Below, piece by piece: positions 34,042 through 42,659 of a DNA stretch of 64,000 nucleotides. The stretch's first letter is position 1. Each line of letters begins with the position of its first letter. Origin of the DNA: Anaerolineales bacterium UBA5195 (lineage in GTDB: Bacteria > Chloroflexota > Anaerolineae > Anaerolineales > Villigracilaceae); NCBI GenBank assembly GCA_002412925.1, contig DHVZ01000041.1:37096-101095 (forward strand). The letters are read 5' to 3'. The notes under the pieces are model-generated. The model saw only the letters and a program-made list of their open reading frames with translations. It did no database searches and had not been told where the DNA came from. The position numbers were made by a program, and so were the translations under genes.

Positions 34042-34935
34042 TCATTGGCTGGAAGTGGCTTGTTCCGACTCTGGGAAGCCAAATGGGTGAGCATCTGGCC
34101 AGGCTTCGGCTACCAACCCATCGACATAATTGCGAGCGGCAGCAACAGCAGCGATGGGGTCCTGCTCGGCATGCATTTGCCCCCAAATCTCAACGCCCAG
34201 CAGGCCCCAAAAGCCCGTTTGCGCCAGCGCCTGGAAAGTCTCTTGAAAAGGCACAATTCCCTCTCCAAAAGGCACCCCGCGAATAACCCGCGGCAAAGCG
34301 TCCTTGACGTGAATTCCCAGGATTTGTTTTTTGGCCAGGGCAATCTCATCAGGCGGGTAACACCCGGCTGCGGCGAGATTGCCAATATCTGGATACAGGC
34401 GCAGCCAGGGCGAGTCGATTTCGCGGATGATGGCCAGGGCTTTGCTCAGGTTTTCCACAAACGGGGTATCCAGGTTTTCGAGGCCCAACATCACCCCGGC
34501 CTGACCGGCCAAATGCGCGCCGAGTTGGAGGCTGTCGATAAAGTTCGCTCCCGTCTCATTGTCGCTCGTTTCGTAAAAGACGTCATATCCCATGACCTGA
34601 ACGACGCGCAGGCCAATCTCTCCCGCAAAATCGATCGCTTTGCGCAAGATTTCTTGCCCTTGCCGGCGGAGTTCTGGCGAGTGGCTGCCAAGTGGGTATT
34701 TACGATGGCCGCTCAAGCACATGGTCATAATGCGCACACCGGTGTCGGCAATGGAACGGCGCAAGGCCGCACGCTCAGAGGACGACCAGTCCAGCCGGGC
34801 CAGACGCTCATCACTCTCGTCAATCGAGATTTCGATGAAGTCGTAACCGGCCTGGCCAGCCGCTGCCAAGCGTTCTTCCCAAGACAGGGCAGCAGGCAAT
34901 GCTTTTTCATAGAGACCAACGGGCATCTTGAACAT
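34042..34935 (-). CDS. L-ribulose/L-xylulose-5-phosphate 3-epimerase (UlaE/SgaU-like)
   Basis: 297 aa from ATG 34935 (GGAG upstream). It follows UlaE closely from memory: PVGLYEKALPAALSWEERLA, GYDFIEISIDESDERLARLD, TMCLSGHRKYPLGSHSPELR, RLYPDIGNLAAAG and GIHVKDALPRVIRGVPFGEG. This AP-endonuclease-fold enzyme converts L-xylulose 5-phosphate to L-ribulose 5-phosphate, the product of 3-keto-L-gulonate-6-phosphate decarboxylation and the substrate of the 4-epimerase. Its presence is the strongest pointer that the array handles an L-ascorbate/L-gulonate type path. The gene follows the ABC permease by 14 bases. Confidence 0.9.
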   Translation of the reverse strand: MFKMPVGLYEKALPAALSWEERLAAAGQAGYDFIEISIDESDERLARLDWSSSERAALRRSIADTGVRIMTMCLSGHRKYPLGSHSPELRRQGQEILRKAIDFAGEIGLRVVQVMGYDVFYETSDNETGANFIDSLQLGAHLAGQAGVMLGLENLDTPFVENLSKALAIIREIDSPWLRLYPDIGNLAAAGCYPPDEIALAKKQILGIHVKDALPRVIRGVPFGEGIVPFQETFQALAQTGFWGLLGVEIWGQMHAEQDPIAAVAAARNYVDGLVAEAWPDAHPFGFPESEQATSSQ

Positions 34936-34949
34936 GATGGCAACTCCGA

Positions 34950-36014
34950 TCAAGCTTTAATCTTTTCCCGCACCAGCAAGTGGTTGAGGACGACGGCGGC
35001 GACGAGGACGCTGCCCTTGGCTACGGTCTGCCAATAGGCCGGGATGACGGTCATCAAACCAATCGTCACACATACGATAATGAGGGCGCCGATGATGGTC
35101 TTTGCGACCGAGCCCTCGCCACCAGAGAATGCTGTCCCTCCCAGCAATACAGCGATGATGCAGTCCGTCTCCATGCCGTCGCCCGAGAGAGGGTCTCCCA
35201 GGGACATATAGCTGGCACGCGCTGTGCCGGCCAGGGCTGCGAAAATTCCAACGATGATGTATAAGAGCCACACGATCTTGACCGTGTTAATCCCTGACAG
35301 TTCTGCAGCGAGGCGATTTCCGCCAATGGCCGTGGCGTATTTGCCCAGGATCGTTTTTCTCTGGACGATGATCAAAATGATAATCAAGAGCACCGCAACC
35401 CAGAACGCCGCTGGCAATCCGAGAAAAACATCTTTGCGCGCATAGAAGTTGATAAAGGCGGGCATGGGCTTGTCGGCGCTGCCCTTGATCGCCGAGAGGC
35501 CGTCTGGCACAATCAGCAACGCAATGCCCTTGAACAGGCTCAACGTCACCAGCGTCGCAATCACGGGCGTGATGCGCAGCTTCATGACCAGATAACCATT
35601 GATGAACCCCAGCCCGCTTCCCACGATCGCGGTAATAAAGAGAGCAGGCAGGAAGCTGAACCCGTTCAGAATCATCCAGGAGAACACCACGGCGCTCAGG
35701 CTCATAGCGCTTCCGACCGACAGGTCAATGTAGCCTGAGATCATCAGCAGGGTGAATGCGGCGCTCACCGTCAGAATGGGCACAGCGCTGCGCAACAGAT
35801 TGATGATGCTATCGGGGTTAAGGAATTGACCTCGGTCAAACAGACTGCCCTGATCCAGTTTCACTACGCTGAAAACGAACACGATCAGCGCCAGCACAAC
35901 GTAAATATAATATCGTTTGATGTTTGATCTCAACACTGCCGATCGGTCTAGTTGCAGTCGGAGTGAATCTTTTTTTATGGTATCCACGTCAGTTGCTCCT
36001 CTGAAAATGCTCAC
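34950..36014 (-). CDS. Ribose-type sugar ABC transporter permease (RbsC-like) 1
   Basis: 354 aa, hydrophobic, with about eight to ten membrane helices and the family stretch ISGYIDLSVGSAMSLSAVVF, then SGINTVKIVWLLYIIVGIFA. The cytoplasmic N-terminal ~35 residues are charged. It pairs with a second permease (36033-37055) to form a heterodimeric channel with the MglA/RbsA-type ATPase. Typical CUT2 importers bring in monosaccharides. Confidence 0.92.
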   Translation of the reverse strand: MSIFRGATDVDTIKKDSLRLQLDRSAVLRSNIKRYYIYVVLALIVFVFSVVKLDQGSLFDRGQFLNPDSIINLLRSAVPILTVSAAFTLLMISGYIDLSVGSAMSLSAVVFSWMILNGFSFLPALFITAIVGSGLGFINGYLVMKLRITPVIATLVTLSLFKGIALLIVPDGLSAIKGSADKPMPAFINFYARKDVFLGLPAAFWVAVLLIIILIIVQRKTILGKYATAIGGNRLAAELSGINTVKIVWLLYIIVGIFAALAGTARASYMSLGDPLSGDGMETDCIIAVLLGGTAFSGGEGSVAKTIIGALIIVCVTIGLMTVIPAYWQTVAKGSVLVAAVVLNHLLVREKIKA

Positions 36015-36032
36015 CAGTTATGCCGCGCATTC

Positions 36033-37055
36033 TCAGCCTTTCCTTTTATCCAGGGCGAAACGCTGGGCAAGAATGGCGATGAAAGTGACGACAGCCTTGA
36101 GGGTGAATTGCCAGTCGGGTGATAACAGGAGACCGGTGGCGGAGGATGTCACAACCGAAAGAATGATAGCACCGACAAACATCCCCAACACAGATCCAAA
36201 CCCGCCTGCAATGCTGACCCCTCCCAGGAGAGAGACGACCAGTGCATCGAACTCGTATCCCAGTGCCCGACTCGAAACCCCGGCTTTGAACTCGGATGCC
36301 AGGAGAATACCTGTGATGCCAGCGAGCAGGGCGCTAAGGATGTAGAGTGCAGTAAGATATTTGGTCACGTTGATACCTGAGAGTCGGGCGGCCTCGGGAT
36401 TCGCCCCAATCAGGTAGATACGCCTCGCAAAAACCGTCTTCTTCTCGAATATGAACGCAAGGATGATCAGGGCAAGCATGACCAGCAGCGAGAGCCGAAT
36501 GGATGTTCCTGGAATTCCCATGCTCCCTAACACTCCGAAGGCGTCAGGCAGGCTGGTGTTCCGCTGCGCGCCCTGGGTAATGACCTGGGCTGTACCGCGC
36601 GCCAGCATCGCCGTGCCGAGTGTGACGATGATGGAAGGCACCTTCAGTTTGGCAATGAAAAAAGCATTAATTGCGCCGAGACCCATGGCACAAAGCAGGG
36701 CCAGCGCAACCGCAACGACATAAGGCAATCCCAACCCGTTGGCCAAGTCGTTCTGGGATACATTTACCCCCTGGCAGAAATACACGGAAAGTACGCCGGT
36801 CAAGGCGATGTTACCGCCCACCGACATGTCGAAATTTCCGGTTATCAACACGAACGTGACGCCGATTCCCAGAATAATGATAAACCAGTTGTTTGTGATC
36901 AGGTTAAGCATGCTCTGGGGCTGGAAGAAGTTCGGCACGATGACACTAGCGATGCCGAACACGATGACGAGCACGCCGACCATGAACAGGGTGATGAACG
37001 ACTCATCGCTCATCTTGCCGCCGAGCAATAATTTCTGAGGTTGTTTGGTTTCCAT
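36033..37055 (-). CDS. Ribose-type sugar ABC transporter permease (RbsC-like) 2
   Basis: 340 aa, many membrane helices, with LITGNFDMSVGGNIALTGVL and AARLSGINVTKYLTALYILS. An internal start (MSDESFITLFMVG, 42 bases in) is possible. It lies two bases behind the ATPase gene and 18 before the other permease, so all are cotranscribed. Two non-identical CUT2 permeases in one operon suggest an obligate heterodimer. Confidence 0.92.
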   Translation of the reverse strand: METKQPQKLLLGGKMSDESFITLFMVGVLVIVFGIASVIVPNFFQPQSMLNLITNNWFIIILGIGVTFVLITGNFDMSVGGNIALTGVLSVYFCQGVNVSQNDLANGLGLPYVVAVALALLCAMGLGAINAFFIAKLKVPSIIVTLGTAMLARGTAQVITQGAQRNTSLPDAFGVLGSMGIPGTSIRLSLLVMLALIILAFIFEKKTVFARRIYLIGANPEAARLSGINVTKYLTALYILSALLAGITGILLASEFKAGVSSRALGYEFDALVVSLLGGVSIAGGFGSVLGMFVGAIILSVVTSSATGLLLSPDWQFTLKAVVTFIAILAQRFALDKRKG

Positions 37056-37057
37056 GC

Positions 37058-38548
37058 TTATTCTCCTCCTGTGACAATATGGAGGATCTTTTCGCTGTCG
37101 CAGTCGCAGTCGTTCCGTAACGTAGTCTTCAGGCTCCCGTCATACAGCAGGTAGATGATGTCGCAAATATTCATGATTTCGGGCAGCTCCGAGGAGAAGA
37201 GCATGATTGTTTTCCCTTCCTTGGAAAGCTGGCGGATAAGACTATAAATCTCGCTCTTTGCACCCACATCGATGCCGCGTGTTGGCTCATCCATCATAAG
37301 CAGATCTGCATTTGCGAAGAGACACTTGGAGAGAACCACCTTTTGCTGGTTGCCGCCGGAGAGCTTGGCAGCCTCCTTTTCAATGCTGCTGGTAGAGATC
37401 TTCAGCTTGTCAACGTATTCAAGCGTGATGTTTCGTTCCGTTGTCGCATTGATGAACCCGTTGCGGGATATCTTTCTCATGTTCATCACAGGGATGTTGC
37501 CCCGTATGGTTAGTATGGTGAACAGCCCCTGGCTTCTTCGTTCCTCGGGCACCAAGGCGATACCCGCGGCGATAGCCTTATCCGGAGCTGGTTTGAGTTT
37601 CTTGCCTTTGAAGATGATTTCTCCTTCGTACTTATCGACACCGTAAATAGCTCGGGCAAGCTCAGTTTTTCCGGCGCCCACCAGTCCGTAGAAACCGACG
37701 ATCTCCCCTGCATGCACATCGAAGGAAATGTCGTTCAGCCTGTGGTTGGAAAGGTTCTTAACCTGAAGAATGATATCCTGGCAATCACCTTCCCGGGGCG
37801 TGTACTGTTCAAACACTGTTTTACCGATCATCATCTTGATCAGTTCCGACCGATCCTGGATCTGCGCTACGGGTTTCGTATCAATGTGTTTGCCATCTCG
37901 CATGACTGTCACGTAGTCTCCGAGCTCGAAGATCTCGTCAAGCCTGTGGGAGATGTAGATGACAGTGACATTGTTCTCACGTAGGTTTTTAATAATAGAA
38001 AATAATCGCGCAATTTCACTCTCAGAGATCGCAGCCGTCGGCTCATCCATGATGATGATGTTCGACTCCGCAGCGACTGCTTTGGCGATCTCCACAATCT
38101 GTTTCTTTGCCACGCTCAGGGTTGAGACCAACTGCCCTGGCTTGATGGACGGCTCGATGTTGTGCATCACGCTGACCATCCTGTTGATTTTGTCTGTCTT
38201 TCTCAAGAACCCGAATGTTGTATCCTCCATTCCCAAGGAGAGATTTTCCTCGACAGTGAGTTGGTCCACCACGTTCAGCTCCTGGAACAGGGTGCTGATT
38301 CCTTTTTGCTTCGCGTCGCGGGTGCTGTGCGGGTTATATTCTTCGCCATTCAGCAAAATCTGTCCGCTCGTCCGTGTATAAGCGCCAGTCAGGATCTTGA
38401 TCAGGGTGGATTTCCCCGCGCCATTTTCCCCAACCAGGCAGTGAATGGTATTCCGCTTTATGTCGAAGCTGACATTGTTGACCGCCCGCACACCCGGGAA
38501 ATCCTTCACAAGGTCCTTGATCTCCAGCACATTCTCTGTCGGTTCCAT
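37058..38548 (-). CDS. Ribose-type sugar ABC transporter ATP-binding protein (RbsA/MglA-like)
   Basis: 496 aa with two ABC domains. The first has CLVGENGAGKSTLIKILTGA, signature LSVAKKQIVEIAKAVAAES and Walker B NIIIMDEPTAAIS. The second has FYGLVGAGKTELARAIYGVD, LSGGNQQKVVLSKCLF and DLLMMDEPTRGIDVGAKSEI. The degenerate first signature and second Walker A are normal for this subfamily. It powers import by the two permeases and the binding protein at 38628-39689. Confidence 0.95.
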   Translation of the reverse strand: MEPTENVLEIKDLVKDFPGVRAVNNVSFDIKRNTIHCLVGENGAGKSTLIKILTGAYTRTSGQILLNGEEYNPHSTRDAKQKGISTLFQELNVVDQLTVEENLSLGMEDTTFGFLRKTDKINRMVSVMHNIEPSIKPGQLVSTLSVAKKQIVEIAKAVAAESNIIIMDEPTAAISESEIARLFSIIKNLRENNVTVIYISHRLDEIFELGDYVTVMRDGKHIDTKPVAQIQDRSELIKMMIGKTVFEQYTPREGDCQDIILQVKNLSNHRLNDISFDVHAGEIVGFYGLVGAGKTELARAIYGVDKYEGEIIFKGKKLKPAPDKAIAAGIALVPEERRSQGLFTILTIRGNIPVMNMRKISRNGFINATTERNITLEYVDKLKISTSSIEKEAAKLSGGNQQKVVLSKCLFANADLLMMDEPTRGIDVGAKSEIYSLIRQLSKEGKTIMLFSSELPEIMNICDIIYLLYDGSLKTTLRNDCDCDSEKILHIVTGGE

Positions 38549-38567
38549 GCATAAACTCCTTGAACTT

Positions 38568-38599
38568 GACGGGAGGAAAGCCCCGGCCCCCCTCCCGTC
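38568..38599 (-). terminator. Intercistronic hairpin between binding-protein and ATPase genes
   Basis: GACGGGAGG (38568-38576) pairs with CCTCCCGTC (38591-38599). It follows the binding-protein stop by 28 bases and precedes the ATPase start by 20. A hairpin here usually stabilises the binding-protein message and lowers downstream expression, giving binding protein in excess. Confidence 0.55.
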
Positions 38600-38627
38600 T
38601 TTTCAAATTTATCTTCTTCGAACAGTA

Positions 38628-39689
38628 CTACTTGACGTTGGTCCCGAACTGGGAGTTCAACCAGACCACGGCGTCAGCGCGTGGCATCGTCCAGAAGGAG
38701 ACGTTGTAGGCTTTGTAGAAGAACTCCTGGGCGGGCTGCGAGGTCATCGCGGTCTTGCCGTTCGCGATGTCCATGATCAGGTCGATGCGGCCGCGGGCGG
38801 TCTCAACCGGGGGCAGACCCATGGAGAGCTTGAGCGAGCTATTCGGATCGTAGACGAGTTTCATCTCGACTTCGTCGAAGTCCACACTGGCAACAATCTC
38901 GGTCAGCGGTTTGCCATTGTCCATCTTGCCACGTCCGGCCTGGTTCAGAGCCGCCATCGTGCCAACGGTCAGATTGGAAGCTTCGGAGTAGATGAGATTG
39001 ACTTCGGGGTGGGTGGTCATCAGGTCGGTGACGATCTGTTTGGCAGCATCAGGACCCTTGCTGGCATCCTGGCAGCCGAGGTCTTTGGCTGTCGGATCAA
39101 CAGAGAGCACGCCTTGCACAAAGGGATCGGTACGCCCGGATTTCACTTCGGTGTGGTTCGGCCAACCCACCTGCACCATCACAATGGGCTTATCGGGATG
39201 AGCGGCCTTCCACTGCTTGGCCATCTCGGCACCCATCGCAAACGAAATACCTTTTTCGTCACTGCGGGCGGTCGGAATGCCGGTATCCGCCAGCGGGCTG
39301 AAGAACGAGGTCATGATGATGCCCTTGTCCAGAGCTGCAAGCACACCGGGTTTAGCGGCTTCTGCATCCCAGATTTGCATGGTGGCGGCATCCATACCCT
39401 GCGCCAGAACCTGGTCAACATTCTGGGTCATAACGGCGCTATCAGACTTGCCATCAAACGCAAATACTTCAGCGTTGTACTTCTCTTTGGCATATTTTTT
39501 CGCTTCGGCAAACTGAGCTTGGTGGAAGACGTTACTCAGGTCAGACACGAAGAACGCGATCTTCATGGACTTGGCAGCGGGTTCTTGCGCAGCCGGGGCT
39601 TGGGTAGCCGTCGCGGGAGATCCGCAGGCGGACAAAAGCAGGCTGGTGAGTACCAGCAGGCTCAAGAGAGCAAACAGGGTCTTTTTCAT
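38628..39689 (-). CDS. Sugar ABC transporter substrate-binding lipoprotein (periplasmic-binding-protein type 1)
   Basis: 353 aa from ATG 39689 (GAGGAGA upstream); an earlier in-frame start at 39761 has no ribosome site. Signal and lipobox LLSLLVLTSLLLSACGSPAT with lipid Cys at about residue 23, then a short Ala/Pro/Thr tether. The mature protein has a LacI-like two-lobe fold (KIAFFVSDLSNVFHQAQFAE, AQGMDAATMQIWDAEAAKPG). It is the specificity subunit of the importer; the ligand is unknown but presumably the sugar acid, lactone or ketose the array degrades. Confidence 0.93.
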   Translation of the reverse strand: MKKTLFALLSLLVLTSLLLSACGSPATATQAPAAQEPAAKSMKIAFFVSDLSNVFHQAQFAEAKKYAKEKYNAEVFAFDGKSDSAVMTQNVDQVLAQGMDAATMQIWDAEAAKPGVLAALDKGIIMTSFFSPLADTGIPTARSDEKGISFAMGAEMAKQWKAAHPDKPIVMVQVGWPNHTEVKSGRTDPFVQGVLSVDPTAKDLGCQDASKGPDAAKQIVTDLMTTHPEVNLIYSEASNLTVGTMAALNQAGRGKMDNGKPLTEIVASVDFDEVEMKLVYDPNSSLKLSMGLPPVETARGRIDLIMDIANGKTAMTSQPAQEFFYKAYNVSFWTMPRADAVVWLNSQFGTNVK

Positions 39690-39922
39690 TTGAGATTTCT
39701 CCTCTACTACGTTATGAGAAAAGGAAACGGTTGGTTCATCGCAGTTGACTGGCATGTCCATTTATTGGTTATTAGCCGGTCTGGCGCGACACAGGGCTGC
39801 TCAGTCAGTATATTCGTTCGTGTCACCTTCCTTCACCCGAGATGGATATTTCGCTCACTTCAAAAAGTTTGCAGCGATGCGCGAAATCCTCGGGACTCTA
39901 AATCTCTTATATCTCCCCTCGG
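39690..39922. other. Intergenic region upstream of the ABC transporter genes
   Basis: A 233-bp gap between the SDR and binding-protein genes, the largest break within the array. No coding frame is supported. It may hold a second promoter for the transporter half, but I see no convincing -35/-10 pair. Confidence 0.4.
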
Positions 39923-40672
39923 TTAGTAACCACTCACATCCTGCGCCAGCCCATACAGCACCAGCTCGGTAACACAGCCGCCTTTTGTGAGCGCGCAGGT
40001 CTGGTATACCATGTCGGCAAAGTGTTCGGGGCGCACGGCAAGTTCCTCTTCCCATTCAAATTTGGCGACCCCGGATGCTGCAGTCTGGAAGCCAGTATTG
40101 GAGCCTCCCGGCACAAGGAGCGTGACAGCGATGCCATGAGGGCGTAATTCCGTGTACAAGCACCTTGTGAAGGAATTGAGACCAGCTTTGGCGGCAGAAT
40201 AAATTGACCATCCTGGCCAGGAGCGGCGGTCGCAGGCGCTCGACACGTTGATGATCTTGCCAAAGCCCTGTTTCTTGAACTGCGGGGTAAAGGTGCGACA
40301 GCTCATGATGGCGCTGGTGAGATTCAGGTCAATGATGCGGCGGTTGATTTCATCATCCATCTCTTCGATGGGGGCTACTTTGAGCGCGCCGCCTGCATAA
40401 TTGATGAGAAAATCCACTTTGCCGAAGTTGTCGAGCGTTTCTTTTAACGCATTCTCGAAAGCCTCAGACTTGGTCACATCACTTGCCAGAGCAACGACCT
40501 TCGAGCCGGATTCTTTACAGGCCTTGGCAGTGGCCTCGAGGGCCTGCTTGTTGTAGTCAATCAAGACCAGGCTCACCTGATCGGTTTTGGCAAACAATTC
40601 TGCCGTAGCCTTCCCGAACCCGGAACCAACGCCCGTGATGACCGCAACTTTTCCTTTCAGAGACTCAGCCAT
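39923..40672 (-). CDS. Short-chain dehydrogenase/reductase
   Basis: 249 aa classical SDR. NAD(P) motif VAVITGVGSGFGKATAELFA, NYAGG in place of the usual NNAGG, catalytic Ser in IINVSSACDRR, YSAAK for the Tyr/Lys pair, and the PGG turn. An Asp after the second strand (LVLIDYNKQAL) suggests NAD preference. It probably oxidises a hydroxyl of the substrate, for instance to a keto-sugar acid. It lies 29 bases behind the PanB-like gene, within the microcompartment operon. Confidence 0.9.
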   Translation of the reverse strand: MAESLKGKVAVITGVGSGFGKATAELFAKTDQVSLVLIDYNKQALEATAKACKESGSKVVALASDVTKSEAFENALKETLDNFGKVDFLINYAGGALKVAPIEEMDDEINRRIIDLNLTSAIMSCRTFTPQFKKQGFGKIINVSSACDRRSWPGWSIYSAAKAGLNSFTRCLYTELRPHGIAVTLLVPGGSNTGFQTAASGVAKFEWEEELAVRPEHFADMVYQTCALTKGGCVTELVLYGLAQDVSGY

Positions 40673-40701
40673 AAGTTAGTGCCTCCATTTCTTTTTGTTT
40701 C

Positions 40702-41562
40702 TTAGATTGTTCCTTTTCGCAACTGGGACAACAGCTTGCCCAGTTCTTCATCCTCGATTGCGTAACAGTGCTCTGGACCAGGATATTGACCCTGTTCCAC
40801 TTCCGTGCGGAACTGAGTCAATGCCGTCACAATAATTTGTGTCAGATCCAGGTACACTTTAAGAAAACGCGGCGACAATTCTTTGAACATACCCAGCATG
40901 TCCTGCGTTACCAGCGCCTGACCGTCACACGCTGGCCCGGCCCCAATCCCAATCGTGGGAACATCCAGGCTGCGGGTGACAATCGCCCCCAACCGGTCGG
41001 GGATACACTCGAGAATCAACCCAAAGGCGCCCGCCTCAGCCAGTGCTACGGCGTCAGCCACAACCACTGCTGCGCTGACTGCCGTCCGGCCCTGGGTCTG
41101 GATCGCCCCAGTACGCACGATCTTCTGCTTGGTGACTCCCAAGTGCCCTAACACCGGCACACCGGCATGCACCAGGGCTTTCACTTTGGGCGCATCGGCG
41201 GCGGTTCCTTCCATGTGAACCCCATCAGCGTGGCCCTCTTTCATCAGCCGGACGCCGGTGATGACAGCCTGCTCCACAGTCTCGTATGCGCCAAACGGCA
41301 GCGTGGTCACCACCATGGCACTTCCTGCCCCGCGCGCTACGGCTTGCGTGTGATAGATCATCTCTTCCACACTCACCGAGACCGCTTCCGACCGGCCGAG
41401 GCCCACCGTACCCACAGCATCGCTGACCAACACCACGTCCACACCGGCAGCATTGATGAATTCCGCCATCGGAGAATCGTAGGCCGTCAGCAAGGTGATC
41501 TTTTGGCCTTTACGTTTCTTATTCTTGAGGGAGGTTGCCGATACCTTGGATCGTGTGCTCAC
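40702..41562 (-). CDS. Divergent ketopantoate hydroxymethyltransferase (PanB)-family protein
   Basis: 286 aa, GTG start with GAGG upstream. The PanB fold is clear (ITLLTAYDSPMAEFINAAGV, AYHT-like IYHTQAVARGAGSAM, PVLGHLGVTKQ, TIGIGAGPACDGQALV). But residues known in E. coli PanB differ: Mg-ligand Asp84 corresponds to Thr87 (VVTTLPFGAY), Lys112 to His116 (DGVHMEGT), and the DSLGM loop is SDAVGT. Asp48, Glu118 and the catalytic Glu185 (LILECIP) remain. It ends in an extra tail, AIEDEELGKLLSQLRKGTI, with an amphipathic helix. Placed directly behind shell genes, it is likely a repurposed lyase/transferase and not a pantothenate enzyme. Confidence 0.82.
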   Translation of the reverse strand: MSTRSKVSATSLKNKKRKGQKITLLTAYDSPMAEFINAAGVDVVLVSDAVGTVGLGRSEAVSVSVEEMIYHTQAVARGAGSAMVVTTLPFGAYETVEQAVITGVRLMKEGHADGVHMEGTAADAPKVKALVHAGVPVLGHLGVTKQKIVRTGAIQTQGRTAVSAAVVVADAVALAEAGAFGLILECIPDRLGAIVTRSLDVPTIGIGAGPACDGQALVTQDMLGMFKELSPRFLKVYLDLTQIIVTALTQFRTEVEQGQYPGPEHCYAIEDEELGKLLSQLRKGTI

Positions 41563-41581
41563 GTATGCCTCACTCTTTTAC

Positions 41582-41917
41582 TTATAGCGACACAGGCAGC
41601 AAATTTTCGAGGTCGAGGTGAGGGCTGGGCAAAATCCGCACCGATACTACCTCGCCCAAACGGCGCGCAGCTTGCGAACCCGCTTCGATGGCCGTCCGCA
41701 CCGCGCCGACATCGCCGCGCACCATGACGGTCATATAACCGGCACCAATGGCGCGTAGATCGAGCAATGTGATATTCGAGGCCTTGATCATGGCGTCAGC
41801 TGCCTCGATGCACGCCACCAGTCCGCGCGTCTCGATCATTCCCAACGCCCGCATCCCAGGATCCAGCTCATCTTCCGATGCTTGAATAAGGGTTTGACTC
41901 TCGTTTGTTTTTGCCAT
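41582..41917 (-). CDS. Microcompartment hexameric shell protein (BMC-H) 1
   Basis: 111 aa. A single BMC domain begins after a ~20-residue N-terminal extension: ALGMIETRGLVACIEAADAM, NITLLDLRAIGAGYMTVMVR and GDVGAVRTAIEAGSQAARR. Such proteins tile shell facets as hexamers with a central pore. The pore loop region reads IGAGY, which suggests a small uncharged lining. It is 6 bases from the pentamer gene. The extension rich in Glu/Asp (ASEDELDPG) is unusual compared with minimal BMC-H proteins. Confidence 0.95.
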   Translation of the reverse strand: MAKTNESQTLIQASEDELDPGMRALGMIETRGLVACIEAADAMIKASNITLLDLRAIGAGYMTVMVRGDVGAVRTAIEAGSQAARRLGEVVSVRILPSPHLDLENLLPVSL

Positions 41918-41923
41918 GGCTTT

Positions 41924-42214
41924 TTATTCCTTCCTATAGGAAATGACTCCCTCAAATCGCAGGGAGTCGAGAATACCAACAATTGCTGCGTCAATCGGCG
42001 ATGAATTCTGGCCGGTGACCGCACGCGCCGAACTGCCCTGGCTCACAACAACGAGTTCGCCTTCGCCCGCGCCGACCAGGTCGACTGCCAAAATGAGTTC
42101 ACCCGCAGGGTTACCGCTGGGACCTGCAGATTGAACGAGCAGCAATTTGGTTGTTTTTAGTGTTTCGTGTTTAAGGGAGGCAACTGCCAAACCCACAACT
42201 TTAGCGACAATCAT
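41924..42214 (-). CDS. Microcompartment pentameric vertex protein (BMC-P, EutN/CcmL family)
   Basis: 96 aa, typical size. MIVAKVVGLAVASLKHETLK, LLLVQSAGPSGNPAGELILA, VDLVGAGEGELVVVSQGSSA and PIDAAIVGILDSLRF are EutN/CcmL features. Pentamers close the vertices of the polyhedral shell. It is the only BMC-P gene in the window, enough to complete a shell with the BMC-H and BMC-T genes beside it. Confidence 0.95.
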   Translation of the reverse strand: MIVAKVVGLAVASLKHETLKTTKLLLVQSAGPSGNPAGELILAVDLVGAGEGELVVVSQGSSARAVTGQNSSPIDAAIVGILDSLRFEGVISYRKE

Positions 42215-42240
42215 TTTATCTCCTAGCGCGTATCAGACGA

Positions 42241-42642
42241 TCAGTTTCCGGAGCGCTTTCCGGTGGATTGCCTGACAAGTTCAACCAGTTGATCGACCAC
42301 TCCGTCCGAACCCGAGTGGATTTTTTGCTGCTCCTGCCGAGCCGCAACGACCGGCAACGGGCCGTGCTGGCAGCCACTCGGTTTGGCACTCAGCTTGGCC
42401 GCCGTATCGCGCGCAGATGGTGCAGGTGCAACCGGTGAGGCTGCCGTGACCGGGACTGAAGGGGCAGACGGAGGGGTTGCTTTGGCTGGCGCAGGGCGGG
42501 AACCGTCCACAATGGCAATCCCCATTTGACGGGCCATATCGCGCGCCAAATCCATCAGGACCATGTTCTCATCCACAACCAATTCTTTTTTCCCCTGCGC
42601 GGCCAGGTTTTCGATATCATCCGTACAAATGTATTTCACCAA
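42241..42642 (-). CDS. Microcompartment-linked protein with EutQ-N-terminal-like domain, Ala/Pro linker and C-terminal helix
   Basis: 133 aa. Residues 1-48 (ICTDDIENLAAQGKKELVV, LARDMARQMGIAIVD) resemble the N-terminal segment of EutQ and the similar opening of EutT, where a T/S-x-x-D-I, then hydrophobic strand, then ARD/ARE-x-A-x-x-x-G-I pattern is seen. Residues 49-85 are Ala/Pro/Ser-rich and flexible. A Cys/His segment (SGCQHGPLP) follows, and the end is an amphipathic helix, DGVVDQLVELVRQSTG, of the kind that acts as an encapsulation peptide. No catalytic domain is present. It may link cargo to the shell. It sits among four shell genes. Confidence 0.7.
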   Translation of the reverse strand: MVKYICTDDIENLAAQGKKELVVDENMVLMDLARDMARQMGIAIVDGSRPAPAKATPPSAPSVPVTAASPVAPAPSARDTAAKLSAKPSGCQHGPLPVVAARQEQQKIHSGSDGVVDQLVELVRQSTGKRSGN

Positions 42643-42659
42643 GACACCTCCAGCGGGGT

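Noticed and set aside
38445..39926. 493-codon open frame on the plus strand
   Set aside because: Antisense to the sugar-binding protein and ATPase genes, which are well supported; the composition is His/Gly-rich and resembles no family.
40702..41562. Calling this gene panB and assigning pantothenate synthesis
   Set aside because: A metal-ligand Asp and the substrate Lys of PanB are replaced and the gene belongs to the shell operon; only family membership is claimed.
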